Shown: positions 1 through 6,853 of the stretch, piece by piece
Numbering within the stretch: position 1 is the first letter of the stretch
Layout of the letters: each line of letters starts with the position of its first letter
NCBI GenBank assembly: GCA_964496705.1
Contig: CAZCBJ010000189.1
Coordinates: 1 to 7,878 of the forward strand
Direction of reading: 5' to 3'
Length of the DNA stretch: 7,878 nt
DNA from: CAZCBJ01 sp964496705
Lineage (GTDB): Bacteria; Chloroflexota; Anaerolineae; Anaerolineales; Anaerolineaceae
Notes under the pieces: generated by a model
The model's input: the letters and a program-made list of their open reading frames with translations, nothing else
Database searches by the model: none
What the model was told of the DNA's origin: nothing
Translations under genes and position numbers: made by a program

Positions 1-1817
1 TCAAATACCGCTGTTGTTTCGCCTTCCCGCGCCAATTTGAGCAACTCATCAATGGTTTGATAGAGTTGCTCCTGAGTCAGGTTTTCGCTGCAGTCGAGGC
101 GCACAATATCAGGATGCAAGGTTCTTGAAAACCTTGAATCCTGATCCCAGAGATCCTCGCTTAATTTCTCGCCTGGGCGTATCCCGGTGAAAACGATGTC
201 GATGTCTTTGCCCGGCTCAAGCCCTGAGAGGCGGATCAGGTCTTCAGCAAGGTCGAGAATACGAATCTGCTGCCCCATGTTTAGCACAAATGTTTCACCG
301 CCTTCACCCATACTGGCGGCCTGTAAAACCAGATAGACTGCTTCGGGGATGGTCATGAAGTAGCGTTTCATATCCGGGTGGGTCACGGTTACAGGTCCAC
401 CGCGAGCGATTTGGCGCTTGAACAAAGGCACCACACTGCCCCGGCTGCCCAAGACGTTGCCAAATCGAACGACACAAAATGCGCGACTAGTTCGCGATGC
501 GGCATTTAATACAATCATCTCGGCGATGCGCTTGGTGGCTCCCATGACATTGGCAGGGCGTATGGCTTTGTCCGTCGAGATCAAAACCAGACGATCTACC
601 TGGCACACAATGGCTGCATTGACCACATTTTGGGTTCCCAGAATGTTGTTGGTGATGGCATCCTCAACATTTAGTTCCATGAGCGGAACATGTTTGTGGG
701 CAGCGGCATGGAAAATTACTTGTGGTTTGTAATGGTCGAAGACGGCGTGTATGCGCTCATATTCACGCACATCAGCAATGATGGGTCGGATAATTAAAGT
801 GGGAAAACTCTCCTGAAGTTCCAGCAGGGTTTCAAAGATGCTGTTCTCGCCGTGTCCCAGAATGATAAGTTCGGCTGGCCCCCAGCGGGAGATCTGGCGG
901 CATAACTCACGACCGATCGACCCACCCGCGCCGGTGACAAGAATGGTCTTTCCGGTGAATGTAGAACCGATTCGCTCATCTTCAACACGCACCGGTTCGC
1001 GCCGAAGCAAGTCAGCGATATCCACATCCCTCAGGCGACTAACGCTAACTTTTCCGCCCAGCATTTCGAAGATGCCCGGCATGGTTCGAAAAGGAATGCC
1101 TTTCAATCGGCAGATGTCGGCGACCAACCTCACCACACTTCCAGGCGCGGCCGGGATCGCGATGATCACCTCGTCGATCTGCAATCGGTCAAGAATCTGT
1201 GCCAGGTCGCTTAACGTTCCCACCACCGGGACACCATAAATCTGTTGACGCTGCTTGGCTGAATTGTCATCCAAAAACCCAACAGGCAATAGATTCAGTT
1301 GCGGGTTTTTCTGCATTTCGCGGACGACCAAAGCGCCAGCATCGCCCGCCCCGGCGATTAAAACTTTTCTTTGTTTGAACTTCCCCGCGCGCCCATTTTG
1401 CGATAGGGTTTCGACCAATAACCGGAAGGTGAAGCGCAATCCTCCCACCAGAAGGATGGATGCCAGCCAATCAATTATCAATACCGACCGGGGGAAACCG
1501 GTGAACGCGCCGAGGTTAAAAAGGGTGACCATCAATAATGAGACAATGATGGAAGCCGTAGATACCGCTGCGACAATCAATTTTAATTCTTGTGTGCTAG
1601 CGTAGACCCACATTCTACGGTAGAGCCCAAAATAGTAATACACCACCGGCTTGACGATGAGCGCAATACCGATCATAAAATAGGCTGAAGGCAGATAGAA
1701 CCGGAATGCTGCGCCCAATTCCAGCCTCAAAACATAACTGCCGATCACCGCGATCACCGTGAATAATAAATCACCGATGAACACATATCGATTTCGAATG
1801 GCAGGTTTCACTTTCAT
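1..1817 (-). CDS. Membrane-bound UDP-sugar 4,6-dehydratase (WbpM/FlaA1/CapD-type polysaccharide biosynthesis protein), 3' end missing
   Basis: Predicted to oxidise and dehydrate a UDP-N-acetylhexosamine to the 4-keto-6-deoxy sugar, the first step towards bacillosamine-, QuiNAc- or FucNAc-type sugars. The reading frame is open from the ATG at 1817 to the window edge (605 codons); family members are about 600-650 residues, so little is missing. About four membrane helices lie at residues 11-31, 43-63, 80-104 and 112-133. A first Rossmann-like domain follows (VLIAGAGDAG, 152-161; VGFLDD, 179-184). The catalytic extended-SDR domain has the NAD(P) loop TGAGGSIGRE (295-304), AAAHKHVPLME (371-381), STDKA (414-418) and NVMGATKR (423-430). 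Met425 takes the place of the usual SDR Tyr, four residues before Lys429, as described for WbpM-type enzymes. GAGGT at 1828-1832 lies 10 bases before the start. The gene begins 4 bases after the stop of the sugar transferase, so the two are probably co-transcribed. The exact sugar substrate cannot be read from sequence. Confidence 0.93.
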   Translation of the reverse strand, partial: MKVKPAIRNRYVFIGDLLFTVIAVIGSYVLRLELGAAFRFYLPSAYFMIGIALIVKPVVYYYFGLYRRMWVYASTQELKLIVAAVSTASIIVSLLMVTLFNLGAFTGFPRSVLIIDWLASILLVGGLRFTFRLLVETLSQNGRAGKFKQRKVLIAGAGDAGALVVREMQKNPQLNLLPVGFLDDNSAKQRQQIYGVPVVGTLSDLAQILDRLQIDEVIIAIPAAPGSVVRLVADICRLKGIPFRTMPGIFEMLGGKVSVSRLRDVDIADLLRREPVRVEDERIGSTFTGKTILVTGAGGSIGRELCRQISRWGPAELIILGHGENSIFETLLELQESFPTLIIRPIIADVREYERIHAVFDHYKPQVIFHAAAHKHVPLMELNVEDAITNNILGTQNVVNAAIVCQVDRLVLISTDKAIRPANVMGATKRIAEMIVLNAASRTSRAFCVVRFGNVLGSRGSVVPLFKRQIARGGPVTVTHPDMKRYFMTIPEAVYLVLQAASMGEGGETFVLNMGQQIRILDLAEDLIRLSGLEPGKDIDIVFTGIRPGEKLSEDLWDQDSRFSRTLHPDIVRLDCSENLTQEQLYQTIDELLKLAREGETTAVF

Positions 1818-1821
1818 TTCG

Positions 1822-3246
1822 TCATTGACCTCTGAGACCGGCTACCTGACTGAAGGTTCGCAATAAGATGATGATGTCCAGCAGCAGGTTGCGGTGTTTG
1901 ATATAGTACAAATCATATTCTAATTTTATGGTGGTGTCCTCCACCGTGGCGGCATAACCAAAGTTGATTTGCGCCCAACCGGTGATGCCCGGCTTTGCCA
2001 GAAGGCGCGCGCGATAAAACGGAACGTTATTTTGTAATTCTTCGACCAACTCACGGCGCTCCGCCCGTGGTCCGACCAGACTCATATCGCCGCGCAGAAC
2101 GTTAATGAATTGAGGCCATTCATCCAGGTGGCTTTTGCGTAGAATTGAACCGACGCGGGTCACACGGTTATCGTTCTGCGTGGCAGGGCGCGCGACTCCA
2201 TCTTTTTCGGCATCCCTGTGCATGGTGCGGAATTTGGTGATTTTGTATTCGCGTCCGTTTTTACCCAGGCGAATTTGTGAATATAAGACAGGCCGCCCGG
2301 TATCTAACAGGATTGCAACCGATACGACCGGAAAAATGACCACGAAAAAGGCCAAGCCAACCAATGCGCCGGCGATATCAATCAGCCGTTTGGAAATTTC
2401 GTAGAACCCACCGGCACGGGCATGATCAACAAAAGAGCGCACTAGCCAATCCGATTGGAGCAAGAGGATTGGAACCCTCCCCAGCAATTCTTCATAGACA
2501 ATTGGCATAGTGGTGATTTCAATCCCCTGTTCAGCAGCTTTCTGCAATGCCTGGAACATCTCCGGGCTCATCGTTCCGCTGATGGCAAAGACCAGGTCAC
2601 TGATGTGTTCACGCTGGATGAGTTCTGGCAACTGTGAACAGTCACCGAGTATTGGGTAGGATTCGATTTGTGTGTTCGACTTGGTCAGATCATCATCGAT
2701 AAAACCCACCAGGAAAAACGGCTTTGGATTAATTTGACCAATCACCCGCGCCAAGGTGGAACCTGCACGGCCAGCACCCACGATCAAGACGCGTCGCATG
2801 AAAACCGGGGCGGTGAAAATGTGGATGTAGATGATGCGCCAAATCAAAGTCGCCGCGGATGAGGCGATAATAAACGCTGCTACACCACGCCTGGGTAATG
2901 AATTTGGCTCGGATGTGAAATATGCGATCAAATACAGTCCGATGCTGATCGCGGCGGCGACGGCAATTCCACGCAGAGTATCGGATGTCCGACTGGCTCT
3001 GCGGATGTCATAGAGATCGACCAGCAGTGCGATCCAAATCAAAGGCAGCAGGTAAAACCATACCTGGGGTCGGGTGCGTAAAAATTCCAGGGAAAATTCT
3101 AACCAATCGCGCTGAGCCCAAAAATATAGTGCTACCAGTAAGGCTATAATGGTCACCAACAGGTCGCCAGTGATTAAAATCATGCGCCGTTCGCCGTTAT
3201 TCAACCGCCAGAATACAGGTTTGGTTGTATTCACGGTGTTGCTCAT
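1822..3246 (-). CDS. Polytopic polyprenyl-phosphate sugar-1-phosphate transferase (WbaP/WcaJ-type initiating glycosyltransferase)
   Basis: Predicted to move a sugar-1-phosphate from a UDP-sugar to undecaprenyl phosphate at the inner face of the membrane, starting a repeat unit of exopolysaccharide, capsule or O-antigen. The protein is 474 residues. It has four N-terminal helices (about 23-42, 62-79, 92-110, 121-143), a Rossmann-like module (VLIVGAGRAGS, 153-163; VGFIDDD, 180-186), and the C-terminal transferase domain. That domain shows KRLIDIAGA (286-294), a hydrophobic re-entrant segment with Pro306, KFRTM (338-342), the Asp-Glu dyad in LDEWPQF (D375, E376), MSLVGPRAE (388-396) and KPGITGWAQI (418-427). 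The reading frame stays open upstream to 3570, but that stretch lies over the glycosyltransferase gene and resembles no part of this family. The ATG at 3246 forms a classic ATGA overlap (3243-3246) with the upstream stop and gives a normal-length protein. Middle gene of the polysaccharide block. The sugar transferred is unknown. Confidence 0.95.
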   Translation of the reverse strand: MSNTVNTTKPVFWRLNNGERRMILITGDLLVTIIALLVALYFWAQRDWLEFSLEFLRTRPQVWFYLLPLIWIALLVDLYDIRRASRTSDTLRGIAVAAAISIGLYLIAYFTSEPNSLPRRGVAAFIIASSAATLIWRIIYIHIFTAPVFMRRVLIVGAGRAGSTLARVIGQINPKPFFLVGFIDDDLTKSNTQIESYPILGDCSQLPELIQREHISDLVFAISGTMSPEMFQALQKAAEQGIEITTMPIVYEELLGRVPILLLQSDWLVRSFVDHARAGGFYEISKRLIDIAGALVGLAFFVVIFPVVSVAILLDTGRPVLYSQIRLGKNGREYKITKFRTMHRDAEKDGVARPATQNDNRVTRVGSILRKSHLDEWPQFINVLRGDMSLVGPRAERRELVEELQNNVPFYRARLLAKPGITGWAQINFGYAATVEDTTIKLEYDLYYIKHRNLLLDIIILLRTFSQVAGLRGQ

Positions 3247-4244
3247 GCTTCTCGTTTTCTCTTGCATGTAAAAAGGCTCCATAAGAACCCTGATCCCCAG
3301 GAGATGTGCATGACGGCAATCGCCAATGGCATCCCCAGTATGGAGGGTATTTCTTTTCGGCGGAGAGCCGTCGGAAGGGCGCCGATGAGGATCGTGGAGA
3401 AATAAGCAGCGAAGAGCAACAGAAATACCAAACGCGCCAGCTCCCAGAAGATAGCCAAAACAGCCAGGGTTAGCAGGCACAGCACGAATAATGGCGGCAA
3501 CAATTGCCTCAAGCGAATGGTCCTGGCATACCTTTGCAGCATACGTAATTTCCAGAATCCATACCGCCAATACTGCTTCGCCAGAGCTTGCAGGCTGGAA
3601 CGAGCGTAGTATTTAGACCTGATCCGAGGGTCAAGCCAGACTTTTCCGCCGCGTTGCCGGATGCGAGCGTTCAACTCGTAATCCTCATTTGCCAGGAGAG
3701 TTTCGTCATAACCGCCCAGCTCGTTCAATAACTTCCTTCGAAAGCAACCAAAGGGAACAGTATCCACTTCGGCTGCGCTGTCGGCATATCGGTAAAGTGC
3801 ATCGCCGACACCCAGCGGGTGCGCAGCCGCAGCAGAGATGGCGCGGGCGATCCATCCATCGCCGCCGGGCTCTATCTCCCAAATGCCGCCAACATTATCT
3901 CCTTTACCGCTTTCCAAAGTTCGAACGCACCACTCAATATAATCCGGATGTGGCTTAGAATGTCCATCGAGGCGGATGACGATCTCACCTCTGGCTTGTG
4001 ACAGAGCCAGATTCAATCCTGCGGGGATGATCCTTTTCGGGTTATCCACCAGTGTAATTTTCAACTCCGGGTGAGCGCTTTGAAACGAGACAATCTCCTT
4101 GCGCGTGAGATCTGAAGAAAATCCATCCGCGATGATCACTTCAAGCTGGTCTCGTGGGTGGGTTTGGTTATAGATAGCCTCGAGCAAAGAACTGATCCTC
4201 TTTTCCTCATTGTAGCATGGGATGATCACGGACACATAGGTCAT
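3243..4244 (-). CDS. Family 2 glycosyltransferase, ExoA-like, with C-terminal membrane helices
   Basis: Predicted to add a sugar from a nucleotide-sugar donor to a lipid-linked polysaccharide intermediate at the cytoplasmic membrane face. Protein of 333 residues. The GT-A fold shows VSVIIPCYNEEKRI (4-17), the nucleotide-binding Asp40 in ADGFSSD, NPKRIIPAGLN (68-78), the metal-site motif RLDGHS (91-96, Asp93), VDTVPFGCFRR (160-170), LGGYDE (176-181), the likely catalytic NED (186-188) and KVWLDP (201-206). QYWRYGFWK (224-232) follows, in the place of the acceptor-side motif. About three helices (247-268, 271-291, 302-325) end in a basic tail. The order of motifs matches the succinoglycan ExoA-like subfamily as I remember it. 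A GTG sits directly before the chosen ATG (4245-4247), but AGGA at 4251-4254 is 6 bases from the ATG and only 3 from the GTG, so I prefer the ATG. The stop overlaps the start of the sugar transferase. Acceptor and sugar are not predictable. Confidence 0.93.
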   Translation of the reverse strand: MTYVSVIIPCYNEEKRISSLLEAIYNQTHPRDQLEVIIADGFSSDLTRKEIVSFQSAHPELKITLVDNPKRIIPAGLNLALSQARGEIVIRLDGHSKPHPDYIEWCVRTLESGKGDNVGGIWEIEPGGDGWIARAISAAAAHPLGVGDALYRYADSAAEVDTVPFGCFRRKLLNELGGYDETLLANEDYELNARIRQRGGKVWLDPRIRSKYYARSSLQALAKQYWRYGFWKLRMLQRYARTIRLRQLLPPLFVLCLLTLAVLAIFWELARLVFLLLFAAYFSTILIGALPTALRRKEIPSILGMPLAIAVMHISWGSGFLWSLFTCKRKREA

Positions 4245-4250
4245 CACGTA

Positions 4251-4254
4251 TCCT
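4251..4254 (-). promoter_or_regulatory. Ribosome binding site deciding the glycosyltransferase start
   Basis: AGGA on the minus strand, 6 bases before ATG 4244 and 3 bases before the adjacent GTG 4247. The spacing favours the ATG and removes one residue from the longest frame. Confidence 0.55.
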
Positions 4255-4301
4255 GAGATTAATACACTTTTAGAGGATCAGAGAAATGCGTGGTTGTCGT
4301 G

Positions 4302-4321
4302 AAAACCCGTTGATTGAACGG
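4302..4321 (-). terminator. Weak possible terminator after ridA
   Basis: In the minus-strand reading, CCGTT, a 5-base loop and AACGG form a short hairpin (stem arms 4317-4321 and 4307-4311) followed by G and four T. It lies 21 bases after the ridA stop. The stem is only 5 bp and the T run is short, so termination would be partial at best. The polysaccharide genes that start 97 bases below the ridA stop could therefore be read from the ridA promoter. Confidence 0.3.
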
Positions 4322-4341
4322 AGTGACTCTCATTTTTCGAT

Positions 4342-4773
4342 TTAGCTGCCGCAGCAGGTCTCTTTATCGCAATCCTTGCAGGGCACAACTGCAATGGTTT
4401 CGATCTCGATCGCAGCACCGCGGGGCAATGCAGCCACCTGAAAGGCTGAACGCGCAGGTGGGTTTTGAGAGAAAAATTCGCCATAGACTACATTCATGCG
4501 CGAAAAATCGTTGATGTCGCTCAAGAAAACCGTAGCTTTAACCACATTTTCCAACGAGGTTCCTGCTGCTTCTAAAATTGCTTTGACATTCAATAAAACC
4601 TGGCGAGTCTCGGCTTCAATCGATCCACTCACCAAATTTCCGTTTGTGGGATCTAATGCAATTTGACCAGCGGTGAACAATAGATGGCCGGTCTTCACAC
4701 CGATGGAATAAGGTCCAATGGCCTTTGGTCCATCCTGGGTGGTGATTATTTCTTTTTTACAGCAACAAGTCAT
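4342..4773 (-). CDS. ridA: RidA family 2-iminobutanoate/2-iminopropanoate deaminase with Cys-rich ends
   Basis: RidA (YjgF/YER057c/UK114) proteins are small cytoplasmic trimers that hydrolyse reactive enamine/imine intermediates from PLP enzymes such as threonine dehydratase. The product has 143 residues against the usual 125-130. The core is typical: AIGPYSIGV (18-26), LLFTAGQIALDP (31-42), NVKAILEAAG (62-71), KATVFLSDINDF (79-90), and the signature PPARSAFQVAALPRGAAIEIE (105-125, catalytic Arg108 and Glu123 by analogy with E. coli Arg105 and Glu120). The odd part is the ends: Cys at 3, 4 and 5, and Cys at 132, 135, 140 and 141 in a short added tail, with no Cys in the core. GAAAGGA at 4782-4788, 8 bases before the ATG, supports this start, so the N-terminal cysteines are probably translated. 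Divergent from prfA. Core activity is inferred from family; the role of the cysteines is unknown. Confidence 0.94.
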   Translation of the reverse strand: MTCCCKKEIITTQDGPKAIGPYSIGVKTGHLLFTAGQIALDPTNGNLVSGSIEAETRQVLLNVKAILEAAGTSLENVVKATVFLSDINDFSRMNVVYGEFFSQNPPARSAFQVAALPRGAAIEIETIAVVPCKDCDKETCCGS

Positions 4774-4808
4774 TTGTTTTTTCCTTTCTTCGTTGTAACA
4801 TAATGCTG

Positions 4809-4814
4809 ATTATA
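4809..4814 (-). promoter_or_regulatory. Possible -10 box of the ridA promoter
   Basis: A perfect TATAAT on the minus strand, with a transcript start expected near 4802 and a leader of about 28 bases holding the ridA ribosome site. No good -35 is seen at 16-18 bases; that side is an A8 run (4820-4827 read in reverse). Such A/T tracts can act as upstream elements, but this is inference. Confidence 0.45.
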
Positions 4815-4907
4815 AAACATTTTTTTTGTTGCTCATTCCCCAATAAACGAACCTTCCCAGTGAAATTGTTCAGAAATGCACTATCCAGAATCCAAAAAAA
4901 TGGGAGA

Positions 4908-4916
4908 TGGTATAAT
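4908..4916 (+). promoter_or_regulatory. Extended -10 promoter of the prfA-prmC-tsaC operon
   Basis: TGG directly followed by TATAAT (4911-4916) matches the extended -10 form TGnTATAAT, which can work without a good -35; none is visible 17 bases upstream. A start near 4923 would give a leader of about 23 bases containing AAAGGA (4933-4938), 7 bases before the prfA ATG. Confidence 0.65.
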
Positions 4917-4945
4917 ACTTCCCGCATTTCACAAAGGATTGATTA

Positions 4946-6019
4946 ATGCTTGAGAAACTGGCTGTTATCGAAGAACGATACGAAGAAATTAACCGATTAT
5001 TAGAGGAAAACGCCACAGATTATCTGAAGGTGGCCGAATTGGCAAAGGAGCGCGCAGAGTTAGATCCAATAGTGACCAAGGCGCGCAATTACCGGCAGGT
5101 GATGAAAAGGATCGGAGAAGCAAACTCGCTGCTTGAGGCTGGGGATGTTGAATTGAGCGAGCTGGCCAGACTGGACCTGGAAGAATTGCAGCCTCAGGTT
5201 GAGAAAATGCAGAACGAGTTAAAGCTGCTCTTAATTCCCAAGGACCCGCGCGATGACCGCAGCGTAATTGTAGAGATTCGCGCTGGAACTGGGGGTGAAG
5301 AGGCTGCCCTCTTTGTCGCAGATTTATTCCGTTTATACAGTTATTATGCCGAACACCGCGGCTGGTCGATTGAAATGTTCTCCTCAAATGAAACCGGTAT
5401 CGGAGGCTTGAAGGAGATCATCTTTACAGTCAAAGGGCGGGGAGCATATTCACGGTTGAAATATGAATCCGGGGTGCACCGTGTGCAACGCATCCCCACG
5501 ACGGAAGCACAGGGGCGTATTCACACCTCCACAGTGACGGTGGCGGTGTTGGCTGAGGTCGAAGATGTGGATATACAGATTCCCGAATCAGATATCCGTA
5601 TGGATATTTATCGCTCGGCGGGCGCTGGGGGGCAGAATGTGCAAAAGAATGCTACGGCAGTACGCATCACGCACATCCCCACTGGTATTGTGGTGGCCTG
5701 TCAGGATGAGCGTTCTCAATTGCAAAATCGCCTGCGGGCGATGAGTGTTCTTCGCGCCCGATTGTATGAGATGGAAGAAGAGAGACGCCAGGCGGAGCAG
5801 GATGCGGCCAGGCGGTCGCAAGTTGGCACGGGTGAACGGGCCGAAAAAATTCGCACGTACAATTATCCCCAATCGCGCGTGACCGACCATCGGATTAATA
5901 TGTCAATTTTCAATCTGCCCGCGGTGATGGAAGGCGAGTTGGACGCCTTTATTGATGAATTGGCTCAGAGGGATGAGACAGAACGGTTGTCCAGTGGCGG
6001 CGACGACGAAGAAGATTGA
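4946..6019 (+). CDS. prfA: Peptide chain release factor 1 (RF1)
   Basis: RF1 reads UAA and UAG in the ribosomal A site and triggers release of the finished protein. The product has 357 residues, close to E. coli RF1 (360). The N-terminal helical domain covers about 1-100. Domain 2 carries IRAGTGGEEAALF (111-123), the codon-recognition PxT motif as PTT (184-186) within HRVQRIPTTEAQGRIHTS, and the peptidyl-transferase-centre GGQ (228-230) in RSAGAGGQNV. ITHIPTGIVVACQDERSQ (241-258) and the terminal RVTDHRINMS (311-320) are standard. PxT rather than the SPF of RF2 makes it RF1. The residues just after GGQ (QNVQKNATAV) differ from the commoner QHVN-TDSAV. The protein ends in an acidic tail (GGDDEED), and its DNA overlaps the start of prmC. 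Its own stop is TGA, read by RF2, while the next two genes end in TAG, read by RF1. First gene of the operon; AAAGGA 7 bases before the ATG. Confidence 0.98.
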   Translation: MLEKLAVIEERYEEINRLLEENATDYLKVAELAKERAELDPIVTKARNYRQVMKRIGEANSLLEAGDVELSELARLDLEELQPQVEKMQNELKLLLIPKDPRDDRSVIVEIRAGTGGEEAALFVADLFRLYSYYAEHRGWSIEMFSSNETGIGGLKEIIFTVKGRGAYSRLKYESGVHRVQRIPTTEAQGRIHTSTVTVAVLAEVEDVDIQIPESDIRMDIYRSAGAGGQNVQKNATAVRITHIPTGIVVACQDERSQLQNRLRAMSVLRARLYEMEEERRQAEQDAARRSQVGTGERAEKIRTYNYPQSRVTDHRINMSIFNLPAVMEGELDAFIDELAQRDETERLSSGGDDEED

Positions 6020-6851
6020 TATCCGGCAGCAACTGGCGATAGGAGTCAGGGAACTATCTTTTTGCGAACACCCTGGATTGGAAGCCGAATTGTTGTTGGC
6101 TAAAATTCTAGGAAAATCCAGAGCCTGGATGCTTGCGCATCGGGATGGTTTTATCAATGCAGAGCAGCAGATAGCTTTTCAGGCATTATTATCCAGGCGG
6201 CTGGCTGGCGAACCTTTACCCTATCTTCTTGGCACATGGGAATTTTTTGGTTTAGCGTTTATTGTCACAGCAGATGTTTTAATCCCCCGTCCCGAAACTG
6301 AACTATTGGTGGAAATTGGGATTCAATGGCTGGTTGATCATCCGGACCGCAAAAATATACTGGATGTCGGTACTGGTTCAGGGTGTATTGCCATCAGTTT
6401 GGCCAGCCGAATAGATGATCTCAGTGTTTTGATGGAAGATATCTCCTGGGGTGCGCTTCAGGTTGCGCGGCTAAACGTTCAACGTCTGATGCCCGGTCAA
6501 AAGGTTTTTTTTATTCAGGGTTCGCTTCTGCAGCCATTCGGCGGAAAAGTTGACCTGTTGTGCGCGAATTTACCTTACATCCCCAGCGTAGAATTGGAGG
6601 CGCTTGCCGTTGCGCGCTGCGAGCCCAGATTGGCTCTGGATGGTGGGGAAGGAGGTCTTGAGCTGATCAGACTTTTTCTGCAGGCTGCACCTGCCTGTAT
6701 TGCACCGGGAGGATTGATACTCATGGAAATTGAGGAGCGGCAGGGAGAAGATGTACAGCTTTTCGCCCGGAGGATTTTTCCTAATGCTGAAATCAAGGTC
6801 AATCGGGATTTGACGGGTAAGGACAGGGTATTATCAATCCAGCAGGTGTAG
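5973..6851 (+). CDS. prmC: Release factor glutamine N5-methyltransferase (HemK family), start uncertain
   Basis: PrmC uses S-adenosylmethionine to methylate the GGQ glutamine of RF1 and RF2, raising release efficiency. It sits directly behind its substrate gene. From ATG 5973 the protein is 292 residues: an N-terminal helical substrate-binding domain, then GEPLPYLLGTWEFFGL (79-94), VLIPRPETELL (102-112), the SAM-binding loop ILDVGTGSGCIAISL (129-143), DIS (156-158), and the active-site tetrapeptide NLPY (199-202) followed by IP. Most PrmC proteins have NPPY, so Leu replaces the first Pro. The start is unclear: in-frame TTG 5952, ATG 5955, ATG 5973 and GTG 5991 all lie inside prfA and none has a well-spaced ribosome site. 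By alignment to E. coli PrmC (recalled) the family-like part begins near 6015, so a late start, GTG 5991 or even ATT 6015, is possible. Ends TAG, 2 bases before the next gene. Confidence 0.93.
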   Translation: MRQNGCPVAATTKKIDIRQQLAIGVRELSFCEHPGLEAELLLAKILGKSRAWMLAHRDGFINAEQQIAFQALLSRRLAGEPLPYLLGTWEFFGLAFIVTADVLIPRPETELLVEIGIQWLVDHPDRKNILDVGTGSGCIAISLASRIDDLSVLMEDISWGALQVARLNVQRLMPGQKVFFIQGSLLQPFGGKVDLLCANLPYIPSVELEALAVARCEPRLALDGGEGGLELIRLFLQAAPACIAPGGLILMEIEERQGEDVQLFARRIFPNAEIKVNRDLTGKDRVLSIQQV

Positions 6852-6853
6852 AG

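Noticed and set aside
418..1605. Three plus-strand open frames (418-732, 838-1239, 1255-1605)
   Set aside because: They lie opposite the dehydratase gene, have no family features, and the minus-strand frame carries unbroken SDR motifs.
3247..3570. 108-residue N-terminal extension of the sugar transferase frame
   Set aside because: It lies over the glycosyltransferase gene in another frame and resembles nothing in the family; the ATGA overlap start gives a normal protein.
4817..4910. Possible riboswitch or leader element in the divergent intergenic region
   Set aside because: Both predicted leaders are under about 30 bases, and no stable long-stem structure or known aptamer pattern is visible.
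4989..5890. Minus-strand frames opposite prfA
   Set aside because: They are shadows of a strongly conserved plus-strand gene, with no recognisable motifs.
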